Source: Nematostella vectensis (taxonomy: Eukaryota; Cnidaria; Anthozoa; Actiniaria; Edwardsiidae). From it: DNA of 60,000 bases. The DNA is taken from positions 9,698,515 to 9,758,514 of the forward strand of contig NC_064048.1 of assembly GCF_932526225.1 (NCBI RefSeq), in the 5' to 3' direction. The notes under the pieces were generated by a model. It did no database searches. It was not told the DNA's origin and saw nothing but the letters and a program-made list of their open reading frames with translations. How positions within the stretch are numbered: position 1 is the first letter of the stretch; every line of letters begins with the position of its first letter. Below, one piece after another: positions 1 to 12,800 of this stretch. The position numbers were made by a program, and so were the translations under genes.

Positions 1-940
1 GTTTTGGTAAGAGTGACTTATAAATAAGTCGTGTCTGGGGAAAAGCGTTATATCAAAGTAAAAGATATATCCGATGTTAAAAGTAGGGAGACATAGGGAT
101 TGACAAGACTTCTTCCTTTGCAGCTGGGTTTGATGAGACAGATTCATAGTCTGAAAGCGGTTAATTACAAAAAAAGTGAGAGATATCTCAAACAAAGTTG
201 TTGAAAGTAGAAATGAAAAAGACGTCTATTCTATGCATATATTAAAGCAAGGTAGTGGTAAGACAGATTTAAAGACAATTTAAGTTTGTTGAACATTTAA
301 ACAACAAAATGCAGAGATACCTCCTATGGTGAAAGTTGATGTAATTTGTAATCGAAAAATTATTGTACCTTGTTTATTGGTTCATAGGGTGGTCAGTTCA
401 CTGTAACTGACAAAGCAAATATTGGACAGTTAGTGGTTGGCACTAGATGAACGACAAAGCGAGGAGACAGGTTGGCATAGGCTGTGTTGAAACGAGTTTT
501 GGAAGACAAGAAAAAGTGCATTTTGCGTGTTAATAGATAAAGGTACTTGGCATCGCAGAAGAGCTTCAGCCTAAACTGGCGTAAAGTAGGACGTCTCCTC
601 AAGTACTGCCAAGATCTTAGAAAAGCACGCCACAAAACGAATAACAGCTTCTTAAAGAGACTTGAGGCTTTTTCGAAGAAGAATAATTCCGCGAGTTGGC
701 GAACTTACATCATAAAATGGACAAAAGCCAAGCAGACATAATAACTGGGACTTCTAGGGACAACAAAAAGACACCTCCACTTCTTCCAAAATAGCTACAA
801 GAAGAAGCAAGAATATAATACTTTTTTCACATAAATATAAGCATTATCAATTATTCGGAAACTTATTTCGAGTTCAATTTGACAAAAGGTGGTTAGGAGG
901 GCACATTGCATTAAGATCGGATACATCGTTTTAATACTCC
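1..940. other. No recognisable gene
   Basis: AT-rich sequence with only short ORFs that show no family motif. The missing last exon of the ACTR6-type gene was looked for on the minus strand here and not recognised. Nothing else can be supported. Confidence 0.5.
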
Positions 941-1885
941 ATGTTTTCCAATAACACAACAACAGATACCGTCTGCGGTGGCTACCTTGTTTCCATAGGG
1001 GTACTGAAGAGCAACGAGTTCGTGTATCCCGACATGTACACAAATATTACAGTCTCTCTGCTCTTCATGGTGGCAGGGACACTCCTCAACTTTATAGTAA
1101 TCCTCGCCATCGCGACAACTCCTTCCTTGAAGACTCCTTCAAATATTTTGATACTCGGTCTAGCCCTAGCAGATCTGGGAGCCAGTTTTTGCCCTGGAGT
1201 AACAGGATTGGTCTTCAAAGTCTCCATTTATAAAGACTTAGAGGATATATTTTGCCCTTCGGGGGTAGTCTTAGAGGTGTCGGTGTACTTTTTCTTCTCA
1301 GTGTCTTTTCTGACGCTGTGTTGTACATCACTTGAAAGATACCTTTTGCTTTTACTGCATCTCCGCTACAACGAGGTGGTCACAAATTTCCGTATTTGTA
1401 TAGTACTTGTTGTTATTTGGATCTTTGCTGCTGTTTTTACAATATTGAGGATGTTCTATCCAAATACTGCCATAAACGCTTTTTTCACTACAGCTATATT
1501 ACTAGGATTCGCCGTTACCATCTTCTGCTTTGGACAAACTCTTCGGATAGTGCGTAAACACCGTACCCAAATCCAAGCCCAAAACCAGCAATCCCTTGAA
1601 AGCATGAAGACATTCAAAAAATCCGTGCTGACAATGCTCTACATTCACTTGTTGTTTTTAGTGTGTTACTCTCCGGTGATGGTTGTCCTAGCAGTTGCGG
1701 CAGCAGTAGGTTCATCGAGAGGGAACTCTGTGATCGGCTCAAAAATCCCAGTTGCTTTTTCGTTTTTCAGTGCTTTAATGATGTTAGCTAACTCGTTGCT
1801 AAATCCAATTCTCTACTTTTGGAGACTTGCTGCAATAAGGCAGTCAGCAATCCGAAGTTTAGAGAGACTGTGTAAAATCGGGTGA
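941..1885 (+). CDS. Rhodopsin-family (class A) GPCR, single exon, 314 aa
   Basis: Seven-transmembrane receptor of the plasma membrane that would signal through G proteins; the ligand is unknown. The N-terminus carries N-glycosylation sequons (NTT near residue 5, NIT near 35). TM1 holds the GxxLN motif (about 36-58) and TM2 the LALAD motif (about 68-87). TM3 ends in LERY, a variant of DRY. TM6 has CYSP in place of the common CWxP, and TM7 has NPILY (NPxxY). The loop between TM4 and TM5 is very short and has no cysteine, so the usual TM3-ECL2 disulfide is missing, as in melanocortin/cannabinoid/adenosine-type receptors. The single-exon structure fits the large retroposed GPCR families of cnidarians. 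The first ATG of the open frame is used and gives a normal N-terminal length. Ligand class cannot be assigned. Confidence 0.9.
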   Translation: MFSNNTTTDTVCGGYLVSIGVLKSNEFVYPDMYTNITVSLLFMVAGTLLNFIVILAIATTPSLKTPSNILILGLALADLGASFCPGVTGLVFKVSIYKDLEDIFCPSGVVLEVSVYFFFSVSFLTLCCTSLERYLLLLLHLRYNEVVTNFRICIVLVVIWIFAAVFTILRMFYPNTAINAFFTTAILLGFAVTIFCFGQTLRIVRKHRTQIQAQNQQSLESMKTFKKSVLTMLYIHLLFLVCYSPVMVVLAVAAAVGSSRGNSVIGSKIPVAFSFFSALMMLANSLLNPILYFWRLAAIRQSAIRSLERLCKIG

Positions 1886-2321
1886 GGTATTTATTTATGT
1901 GAGAATCAGAATCGAGAAACAAGATAAGCGCACCCTAGCCTGCATAGCCCTCCAGCTACTCTAGGGTGTCCATACCCAAAATCTAAGTTCCACATTAGTA
2001 TGCAGGTGGGGTTGCATTAATGATATCCAATAGTTTTAAGAAATGATAAAAGAAATAAAAAGGAATTGAAAAAAAATTGAAAAAAGATAATGGAAAATGG
2101 AGAAAAAAAAAGAAAAAGGCGAAAAAAAAAGAAAAAATTGAAAATGAAATGAAAAATATACATCAGGAAAAAAGTTAAAAAATAAGTATTTAAGAAAATG
2201 TAAATTGTATATTAGATTATTCTTTTCCTCAAAAATGTGTTAATAATTAATAATTGGCTTGTATTATATACATATTAGAATTGTAATTAACTGCATGTAA
2301 CCTCTGTATCGCGGTGCGTGT
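1886..2321. other. AT-rich spacer with purine-rich tract
   Basis: The GPCR 3' flank contains a nearly pure A/G tract (about 2036-2190) and then AT-rich DNA running into the minisatellite. No gene is seen. Confidence 0.5.
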
Positions 2322-5300
2322 CACCTGTTACCTATCATGTTAGTGGCTGGTGGCGCATAGGACATCCACAGTGTGTTTCCCTATCTCCATATAATGTGCC
2401 CTGTTACCTATCATGTTAGTGGCTGGTGGCGCATAGGACATCCACAGTGTGTTTCCCTATCTCGGTATAATGTCCCCTGTTATCTATCATGTTAGTGCCT
2501 GGTGGCGCATAGGACATCCACAGTGTGTTTCGCTATCTCGGTATAATGTCACCTGTTACCTATCATGCTAGTCCCTGGTGGCGCATAGGACATCCACAGT
2601 GTGTTTCGCTATCTCGGTATAATGTCACCTGTTACCTATCATGCTAGTGCCTGGTGGCGCATAGGACATCCACAGTGTGTTTCGCTATCTCGGTATAATG
2701 TCACCTGTTACCTATCATGCTAGTGCCTGGTGGCGCATAGGACATCCACAGTGTGTTTCCCTATCTCGGTATAATGTCACCTGTTACCTATCATGTTAGT
2801 GCCTGGTGGCGCATAGGACATCCACAGTGTGTTTCGCTATCTCGGTATAATGTCACCTGTTACCTATCATGCTAGTGCCTGGTGGCGCATAGGACATCCA
2901 CAGTGTGTTTCCCTATCTCGGTATAATGTCACCTGTTACCTATCATGTTAGTGCCTGGTGGCGCATAGGACATCCACAGTGTGTTTCCCTATTTCGGTAT
3001 AATGTCCCCTGTTATCTATCATGTTAGTGGCTGGTGGCGCATAGGACATCCACAGTGTGTTTCCCTATCTCGGTATAATGTCACCTGTTACCTATCATGT
3101 TAGTGCCTGGTGGCGCATAGGACATCCACAGTGTGTTTCGCTATCTCGGTATAATGTCACCTGTTACCTATCATGCTAGTGCCTGGTGGCGCATAGGACA
3201 TCCACAGTGTGTTTCGCTATCTCGGTATAATGTCACCTGTTACCTATCATGTTAGTGCCTGGTGGCGCATAGGACATCCACAGTGTGTTTCCCTATTTCG
3301 GTATAATGTCCCCTGTTATCTATCATGTTAGTGGCTGGTGGCGCATAGGACATCCACAGTGTGTTTCGCTATCTCGGTATAATGTCACCTGTTACCTATC
3401 ATGTTAGTGGCTGGTGGCGCATAGGACATCCACAGTGTGTTTCCCTATCTCCGTATAATGTCACCTGTTACCTATCATGTTAGTGGCTGGTGGCGCATAG
3501 GACCTCCACAGTGTGTTTCCCTATTTCGGTATAATATCCCCTGTTATCTATCATGTTAGTGGCTGGTGGCACATAGGACATCCACAGTGTGTTTCCCTAT
3601 CTCGGTATAATGTCCCCTGTTATCTATCATGTTAGTGGCTGGTGGCGCATAGGACATCCACAGTGTGTTTCGCTATCTCGGTATAATGTGCCCTGTTATC
3701 TATCATGTTAGTGGCTGGTGGCGCATAGGACATCCACAGTGTGTTTCCCTATCTCGGTATAATGTGCCCTGTTACCTATCATGTTAGTGGCTGGTAGCGC
3801 ATAGGACATCCACAGTGTGTTTCGCTATATCGGTATAATGTCACCTGTTACCTATCATGTTAGTGGCTGGTGGCGCATAGGACATCCACAGTGTGTTTCG
3901 CTATCTCGGTATAATGTCACCTGTTACCTATCATGTTAGTGGCTGGTAGCGCATAGGACATCAACAGTGTGTTTCCCTATCTCCGTATAATGTCACCTGT
4001 TACCTATCATGTTAGTGGCTGGTGGCGCATAGGACATCCACAGTGTGTTTCCCTATCTCGGTATAATGTCACCTGTTACCTATCATGTTAGTGGCTGGTG
4101 GCACATAGGACATCCACAGTGTGTTTCGCTATCTCGGTATAATGTCCCCTGTTATCTATCATGCTAGTGGCTGGTGGCGCATAGGACATCCACAGTGTGT
4201 TTCCCTATCTCGGTATAATGTCTCCTGTTACCTATCATGTTAGTGGCTGGTGGCGCATAGGACATCTACAGTGTGTTTCCCTATCTCGGTACAATGTGCC
4301 CTGTTATCTATCATGCTAGTGGCTGGTGGCGCATAGGACATCCACAGTGTGTTTCCCTATCTCGGTATAATGTCTCCTGTTACCTATCATGTTAGTGGCT
4401 GGTGGCACATAGGACATCCACAGTGTGTTTCGCTATCTCGGTATAATGTCCCCTGTTACCTATCATGTTAGTGGCTGGTAGCGCATAGGACATCCACAGT
4501 GTGTTTCGCTATCTCGGTATAATGTCACCTGTTACCTATCATGTTAGTGGCTGGTGGCGCATAGGACATCCACAGTGTGTTTCCCTATCTCCGTATAATG
4601 TCACCTGTTACCTATCATGCTAGTGGCTGGTGGCGCATAGGACATCCACAGTGTGTTTCCCTATCTCGGTACAATGTCCCCTGTTACCTATCATGCTAGT
4701 GGCTGGTGGCGCATAGGACATCCACAGTGTGTTTCCCTATCTCGGTACAATGTGCCCTGTTACCTATCATGTTAGTGGCTGGTGGCGCATAGGACATCCA
4801 CAGTGTGTTTCCCTATCTCGGTATAATGTGCCCTGTTACCTATCATGCTAGTGCCTGGTGGCGCATAGGACATCCACAGTGTGTTTCCCTATCTCGGTAT
4901 AATGTGCCCTGTTACCTATCATGCTAGTGCCTGGTGGCGCATAGGACATCCACAGTGTGTTTCCCTATCTCGGTATAATGTGCCCTGTTACCTATCATGC
5001 TAGTGCCTGGTGGCGCATAGGACATCCACAGTGTGTTTCCCTATCTCGGTATAATGTCACCTGTTACCTATCATGCTAGTGCCTGGTGGCGCATAGGACA
5101 TCCACAGTGTGTTTCGCTATCTCGGTATAATGTCCCCTGTTATCTATCATGTTAGTGGCTGGTGGCGCATAGGACCTCCACAGTGTGTTTCCCTATTTCG
5201 GTATAATGTCCCCTGTTATCTATCATGTTAGTGGCTGGTGGCGCATAGGACATCCACAGTGTGTTTCCCTATCTCCGTATAATGTGCCCTGTTACCTATC

Positions 5301-5420
5301 ATGTTAGTGCCTGGTGTCTAGGACATCAACAGTGTGTTTCCCTATCTCCGTATAATGTGCCCTGTTACCTATCATGTTAGTGGCTTGTGGCACATAGGAC
5401 ATCCACAGTGTGTTTTGCTC
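2322..5420. repeat. Minisatellite, 76-bp unit, about 41 copies
   Basis: Tandem array whose unit includes CCTGTTACCTATCATG and GGACATCCACAGTGTGTTTC. The spacing of the CCTGTTA landmark is exactly 76 bp. Copies differ mainly at a few sites (TTAGTGG versus CTAGTGC; CCCTATCTC versus CGCTATCTC), and variant types cluster, which suggests expansion by unequal exchange. One copy near 5314 carries a small deletion. The array lies downstream of the GPCR and beyond the last ACTR6 exon found. Confidence 0.95.
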
Positions 5421-6874
5421 TTCTCCATATAATGTGCACAGCAAAAGAAAAATAGAAAGCTCGGGATTTGATGTTTGTTTGAGTAACGAATATAAAACCC
5501 GGGATTGCGACCCGCAAATAAAAAAAAAACGAACTTCAGCCAAGGTTACCGTAAACGATCTAATAAACGCCCGTGGCGTTCATTACAAACTTGTAAGCTT
5601 AAGGGGGGGGGGGGGGGGCGTTCATCAGATAGGAAGCGTTATTAATCAGATCATTTACGGTATGTTCACAACGCGCAAACGTTGCACTTCAAATGTTGTC
5701 AGTTGCAGTCTGGAGAACAGAGCCACTTAACGAAAACCAGAGCCACTTAACAAAAAACCAGAGCCACTTAACGAGAAAATGAATTCCAAACAGTCGAATT
5801 TTCATACTTGCATGAAAAAAACAATAGAAGTTCCCTTTTCTCGGGTGAGATCTAAAAGGTGCGAATTAACCCATATAAAATGCTGGTGTAAATAGTAATA
5901 ATCATGAGGGGTGATGGCAATTGTGGTTTTCTTTTCTCGATGGAAATAACATCGGAAATCAAGTAAGCAAAGTAAATGTATAAAATGCTGGTATTATGAC
6001 AAAAATCGTGCACTCCTGCGAGGGGCGGGGTAATGACCGCCTCTGAGTTCTTGCATTACTCGACAAAACCTTGCTATTACAACCTTAAGGGGACGTTAGC
6101 GTCCACAACCTGGGCCGTAAGCCAGTTGTCAAGAGGTAGGTTAAAGAATGAATGGGTCTTCGGCCTCTGTCAGTATTTTCAAGACCTCGGTCACGGTATT
6201 TAACGATACGGACCTACCACCCGGCAAATAACCCCTATATACCGTTTATTTGAAAGAAAAGTTCAAAATAACAATCCAAGGATGAGGCCGGATATGTTAT
6301 TATAAATATTTCATTAAGATTTTTTCGGATACATGCTTGGATTACCCGATGGAAATGGATGCTTTGTGTGAACTCGGCATTGAGCGGGAGCATAAAATGG
6401 CGGCGTGATTGGCCGGGTGACTTGAGTCAAGCAATTCTCTGTGGAAATTCAGGCATGTGCATACGTGTATTCGATGTCTATGGTAAATTGTTATTAAGGA
6501 AACTGAATATAATTTACTTAATATAAGCCTTTGCAATAAAGCTACATAATTCACACACGAGAATATTGTAGCTTTCAAATATCCCCTCTGGTAGTTTAAC
6601 AAATCAAACCTATTACTCCGCAGACTCTAATTCAGACAATAGGGGATAAACAAGAAGCAAATGTTCGTGTAGTTTCTGCCGAATGTTAAAGAATGTTGCT
6701 CAACCACTCCTTTGTTATTGTTTATCATTGGAAATACAACGATTTATTTGCAAGGAAACTTCAAAATAACAATCTGCGAATAAGGTTTGGTACGTTATTG
6801 ACGATATTTGCTTGACTCAGCCGATGGAAATGGGTGCTTTGTGGGACTCGCCATTGGGCATAAATAACACTTAC
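5421..6874. other. Spacer with G-run and short tandem repeat
   Basis: There is a G-run near 5601-5618 in a context (CATTACAAACTTGTAAGCTTA) that recurs in inverted orientation near 24325-24365, so it belongs to a dispersed repeat. A 20-bp unit (AGAGCCACTTAACGAAAACC) is repeated three times at about 5719-5775. The last ACTR6 exon was expected here or further left and was not found. Confidence 0.5.
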
Positions 6875-9800
6875 TTTGGAGGCAGGTTGACCACGATGTC
6901 GAAGTCACATGGGGCCAGCGCACGAACGTCATCAAATCTGTTGGAAAAACATCTAATTAAAAAATAATAAAAAAGACGCAGCAGTCAGTTAAAGATGTGG
7001 ATAGTAAGACGGATGATTTTAAGTAACTTCCACGATTAAAATATACTTTAAGTGCTTTGGTATTATTTCTATACTTCTCTACGGTTTCTAAAAGAACTTG
7101 TCTGAGCTTTGTAGCAGAATTCAGCTACTGAAATAAAACCCTAAACTGCTAAACACCGGCGTTTCTCTATAAAGAACGGTCCAGAATAAAAGTGACGGGG
7201 GGAGTTGGCGAAAATAAAAAGAAATCGCACAAAAAAATAAAATAAATATCGAAAAAAAGAGAAGGACAACGCACTTACAATTATGGTATGATATGCCCTT
7301 ATAAGGCAGTAAGAGTGACATGTGACTCACATTCTCTCCTTGAATCCGGGGAACAAAGCGCTTCCACCGGTAAGCAGGATGTTCATATAAAAGTGCGGCT
7401 GCATTTCTAAGAAATTAGAGAAAGGGTCACATGCTAAGGAGTGACAAGGAGACAGTCTAAAGACTTATATATAAATTCCATAACGCTTTACAAAATTCTC
7501 GTAACAACCTGGCAGAGGAAAAAGTGGGCCGTTTTCAAACTTTTCCTTGTCTGCCCTTTGTATTCAAAGCTGCCGGGCATATTTCTAGTAGTGGTTGGAT
7601 TGCAAAGAGATCACAGATAGAGTATTTAATACTAACCTGGCGGGACTGCACTGACAGAATCAACTATAGCTTCAGGAATCCCCATCTCGTGAATACCTAC
7701 AGGAAAAACATAGAAAAATAGACGAAAATACAAAGACGTTATTCTAATGTTAGAACAAATGCAAAATTGGCTTTGGTGGTAGGGATTCTCAAAACAATAT
7801 CTCTAGGATTTGGTCCGCTATGTCTTCCCTTACATGCATCCAGAAATTGCTTGGTGTTTCCTTTTACCAGGCGCGTACACAGCGGCGGCCAAAAGTAGGT
7901 CATTTCTTATTTTCAAATACACAGCATATGCTATAAAATGCTATTTCCATATGATACCTATGACTCCAGCCAATCCATGAAACGCGCCTGTTTAGTGTAT
8001 CACCCGTTTGTATTTGAAAGCAATTAAGCACTGTATATTAAAAACTTGCTGCGCCGCCTTTAACATTATTATTTTTGTCAACTTCGTACTTATAATCCCT
8101 TTTATCAGATTATTATTATAATTATTACTATTAAACAACTATACCTATGTCAGATGGGTGGAAGAGTATCTCAGGTACGGTAAACCGCTCATTATTCATC
8201 CTCAGGGTCTAAATAAAAGACACAAGGACAAAAAAGACATAAAAGACTTGCTATGAGTACTCTATACGACAAGATATTCACAGACCTCTTTCCTAGCTTG
8301 CCCGCTTTTCCCACTTTACCTTCAAATTTTTTCTTCCTTACCCACTGCAACTTCTATCACTTTATGAGTTGTTAAGGACCAACCAATCAACGTTGTATCA
8401 TGGATATCAAAGGAGAAAATGCATGTTTTTGCAGTGAGACGCGCGGTACCGTTGCCACCTTGACAGTTAGTGAAGTAAACCAATTTTAAAATAATTGAGA
8501 ATGCGAGAAACGTATATCTGATTGACATAAACTAGAAGTTATGTTGGGGCACCACATGTCCTCATCTTGTCAATCAAAGGTGTGATATCCTCCTTAAATA
8601 TGTACATACTGGCGGCATCGATAGGGCGTGCCGCATTATAAACAAACCACGTTTGAAAGCAGAGTATTTTAACGTGCGCTCCACAACCTGTGTGGTTTGC
8701 AAATGTATTCTAGGTATAGAGATGAAAGGGTCTACCTGAAAACAGACAGATTACTGGGGTACCCACCTGTTCCGTATCATTTTTCTTTGTCTTACTTAAT
8801 CACATGTATGTATGCATATAGTTGCAGAGATGGAGTGTCTAGAACGTCTGTGGCCCAGGTTTGAATCCTGCCTTGATTCCAATTTGTGTAACAATTGAAA
8901 AAGCTGAAAGCTATTTGATACTGGAGGTCTTGATGAGATTTTGATGAGATTTTGAAATAGCGTTCCCTAGTAGAGCTAGTTGTCAAAGAGAGTGTTCACT
9001 AGGAGAGCTTGTAATTTGACGTTTGTAGAACACTTAAGTATCCAAGCACTTCACATGGTTGATATAAAGTTTTGGACTGTGTAAGTACTGTCACCAGATG
9101 TGGTACCACAGGATGGCGTCCATGGTGCCACGAAAAAAGGGTAAAACAAGGGATTCGCTATCCTAAATGTATAGCATTTAGAGCTATCACAGCCCTGAAT
9201 CGTGCTGTGTTCTTTACAGCCTTCCGTAAAAGCAATGTGCTGCCATACCAATTGGGTGATCCGAATGTATGGTTTACGTCTTTTCCAATTTGTATAACAA
9301 TTGAATAAGCTGTAAGCTATTTGATACTGGAGGTCTTGTCTCTTCAAGCTGCATTACACTAACTTGAACGATGTAAAACAAACCACAACGCAATAAACCC
9401 TATGCCTGAGACCACCCACAGTGAAATTGCTTACTAACAATACACACATGGAGGCACTTGGTTTAGAGCCTCACCCTACTATTTGTACCAGTAAAACAAA
9501 AAAATACCAAGTTTTATAGTCTATGGCCAATAGCCTAGCTAACAATTGTAACAGTACCTGATTGATCACATAAGTTTCATCTAGAACAATATGTACTGTA
9601 GCTGTCTTGTTTGCAAATGTATTCTAGGTATAGAGATGAAAGGGTCTACCTGAAAACAGACAGATTACTGGAGGGGTACTCACCTGTTCCGTATCATTTT
9701 TCTTAGTCTCGCCGGTGTCTTGCTCAGTCTGAAACAAGCAATTTAAGAAACTGGAAGTTGCCTCTGCAGAATCACATTGTCAATATAACCTACCAAAACA

Positions 9801-12800
9801 AAGAGAATTGTAAAAATAACAATAGGAATAAAAAAGCTTCCCGAGTTGTCTAATTAAGGATATTAGTCAAAAGTTTTGAGTATCTTTACAAGCAGTTAAC
9901 ATGTCTCAGTATATGCTTGGTTATTCTATTAAAAAAACACTGGAGCTGTGAACGCCAGTTTTGAAGTGTCCAAAAAGAAAAGGTTATTTTTCATGTCAAT
10001 CCACTATGTACCGTACATAGAGTAAAATGCTTCTAATTGCAGCGCAAAGTATCACACAGTCGTACTGTACATCTATGTAAGAATCTGGAAATTATTATTG
10101 TATACAATTTTGGCCCATGTTAATTTGATTACCAACTCATTAAAATTATAATTAAAATCTTATAGAAGTGACAGATCCAAGGGGGGGGGGGGCAGGGCAG
10201 TTGTGTAGGAAGATTTGTGTTTGGAGAAAAATTCCTAAATTCCTCCCACCGTATACAGTATTTCATATATAGTCCCTATTAAAAAACTTGATACTGTCCT
10301 GTAGATAACACACCTTGACATATCCTCGCTTGATGTGAGTATAATCTGGAAGCACATACTCTCTAACAATGGTGTTTTCCTTGCCTCTTTGTCTGAAATA
10401 ACATCGTGTTGTAAAAGGGTAAGGGTAGCACCCTGGCCACAAGTCGCTAGTTTGGACTTGTACTAACTTAAGAACACGACCACTCTGGGTATTTTACTGG
10501 ATTCATACTATCAAGTTAACAGCCTCTGTCGGCCAATTTGTCATTCTAGCAAAGTATACCAAGTGTGATAAAGCATTCATTTCCATCGGTTGATTTGGGG
10601 AAGCCAATGCAATATTTTCGATTGAATTTGGTAAATAAAGTATCAAACTTTAATTTTAGAGGTTATTTCGAGACTTTATGGTCTCGGTAAAGGTAAACGA
10701 TGTGTCCGCGGAAAAAAAATATTGTCGCACTACAATTTTCCTAAATGTACAAACTATATATCAAATAAAAGATTGAATTATCCCCTGCAAGTTTTATTTT
10801 TTGCAATAGCTAATTCCGTGTTTAGGTTTTGAGGCCTCAAACTCAAAAGAACGGAGTTTACTCTAGAGAGTAATGCATCCATCGCGTTATTGCGCATGCA
10901 CTTGCACGTAATTGCATCTCAATGATAGATAGATGATCTTCCAAAGTGTGTGAGGACTTTTTGTTAATTGACACTGTCAACAAACTATCACAAATCAAAG
11001 TTGGAACTCTCATTTCTGGCGAAATTTCGACACGAAAAGTGCTATAAAAGCGATCTTCAATCGAAAATCGAAAATTCCTCACACACTTTATGACATCGCA
11101 TAATTATCTATCAGATCCCGAAAATTTGAAGGCGATATCTTAAAAACCTGTCGCGAGGTTACGCCAGACAAGCTCGAGTTCTCGCCTCAAAATAATACGC
11201 TAGGAAAGTCAAAGATTTGGCGTGAATTCACGGTCAACAGGTTACGGGAAACAGCAAAGGCCCATTTTAGCCGTCTTAGAATGTGATTTATGGAAAAAAT
11301 TTTTTGGCAAAAATAAAGTTAAAAACTATTGATACAGGTTTTGCAAAAAAAAAAACACAAAAACAAACAGTGGTGTCAAATTTACCGTTACCAAGACCTT
11401 AACACATCATTTGCCTTTCAATATTAAATGAAAACATTAACAAAGGTGTGGCTGACGAAGGGCACTTTAATACTAAACAAACCTTGCAATTTCCATATCC
11501 TTGTAAAACTGACTGGATACATAACATGTGTCCTCCTTCACCTGTGGCAACAGAAGATACAAGCCACAAGTAAAATACAAAGTTTAATTGAAAATTTTGA
11601 TGAGATTGTGAAATAGCGTTCGCTAGTAGAGCTAGTTGTCAAAAGAGTGTTCACTAGGAGAGCTTGTAATTTGACATTTGGGGAACACTAAAGTATCCAA
11701 GCACTTCACATGGTTGATATAAAGTTTTGGACTGTGTAAGTACTGTCACCAGATGTGGTACCACAGGATGGCGTCCATGGTGCCACGAAAAAAGGGTAAA
11801 ACAAGGGATTCGCTATCCTAAATGTATAACATTTAGAGCTATCACAGCCCTGAATTGTGCTGTGTTCTTTACAGCCTTCCGTAAAAGCAATGTGCTGCCA
11901 TACCAATTGGGTGATCCGAATGTATGGTTTACGTTTTTTCCAATTTGTGTAACAATTGAATAAGCTGTAAGCTATTTGATACTGGAGGTCTTGTCTCTTC
12001 AAGCTGCATTACACTAACTTGAACGATGTAAAACAAACCACAACGCAATGAACCCTATGACCGAGACCACACACAGTGAAATTGTTTACTAACAATACAC
12101 ACACGGGGGCACTTGGTTTAGAGCCTCACCCTACTATTTGTACCAGTAAAACAAAAATACCAAGTTTTATAGTCTATGGCCAATAGCCTAGCTAACAATT
12201 GTAACAGTACCTGATTGATCACATAAGTTTCATCTAGAACATGAAGCTGTCTGGAAAACACAACAAATAAAGATGATAATAGAACAAAACATCCTTGGGG
12301 ACCCAGGGCGTCGCGGAGATCGTGCACATAGGGAGCGCATGAGGAAGAAAGAGCACTGAAAATCTTTCAGCCTGTTTCTTTCTCGCGCCGCGCTCCCTGT
12401 GCGCCTAAACTCTGCGACGCCCTGGTTCTCCTAGGATGAGAATAAAGAATAAGATTGTCATATCTTTGTGGGTGTCTGTCCACTGATAACCCATCGATGA
12501 CATCACAGCATGTCAAACAAAAAGGTTCATCATAGCCTCCTCTGCAGTCAACTTTAATCTGTAGTGGCCTTTATTCAGATTCGGGATACCTGTGTCTGTG
12601 ATTTTAGGACACGGGAGCCACAGGAATCCCGCATAAAAAAAACACATTTTCTTTCCGCGAGAAGATATGCCTGAGGAGGAGGCTAGATAATGAAATATTG
12701 AATGATGGCGTAGAGGACCGACAAACAAAAAATTTGTCCAAAATTTGAAGTGAAAAGTGTGTGTGCAATGCATTCAACATGAATAATGTGTACTCTAACC

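Noticed and set aside
2322-5420. Possible CRISPR-like array
   Set aside because: Units are directly adjacent without unique spacers; this is a eukaryotic minisatellite.
9051-9347. 98-residue ORF present twice (also near 11706-12002)
   Set aside because: Its conservation is due to the recent segmental duplication, not selection; it lies in introns antisense to repeats and has no motif.
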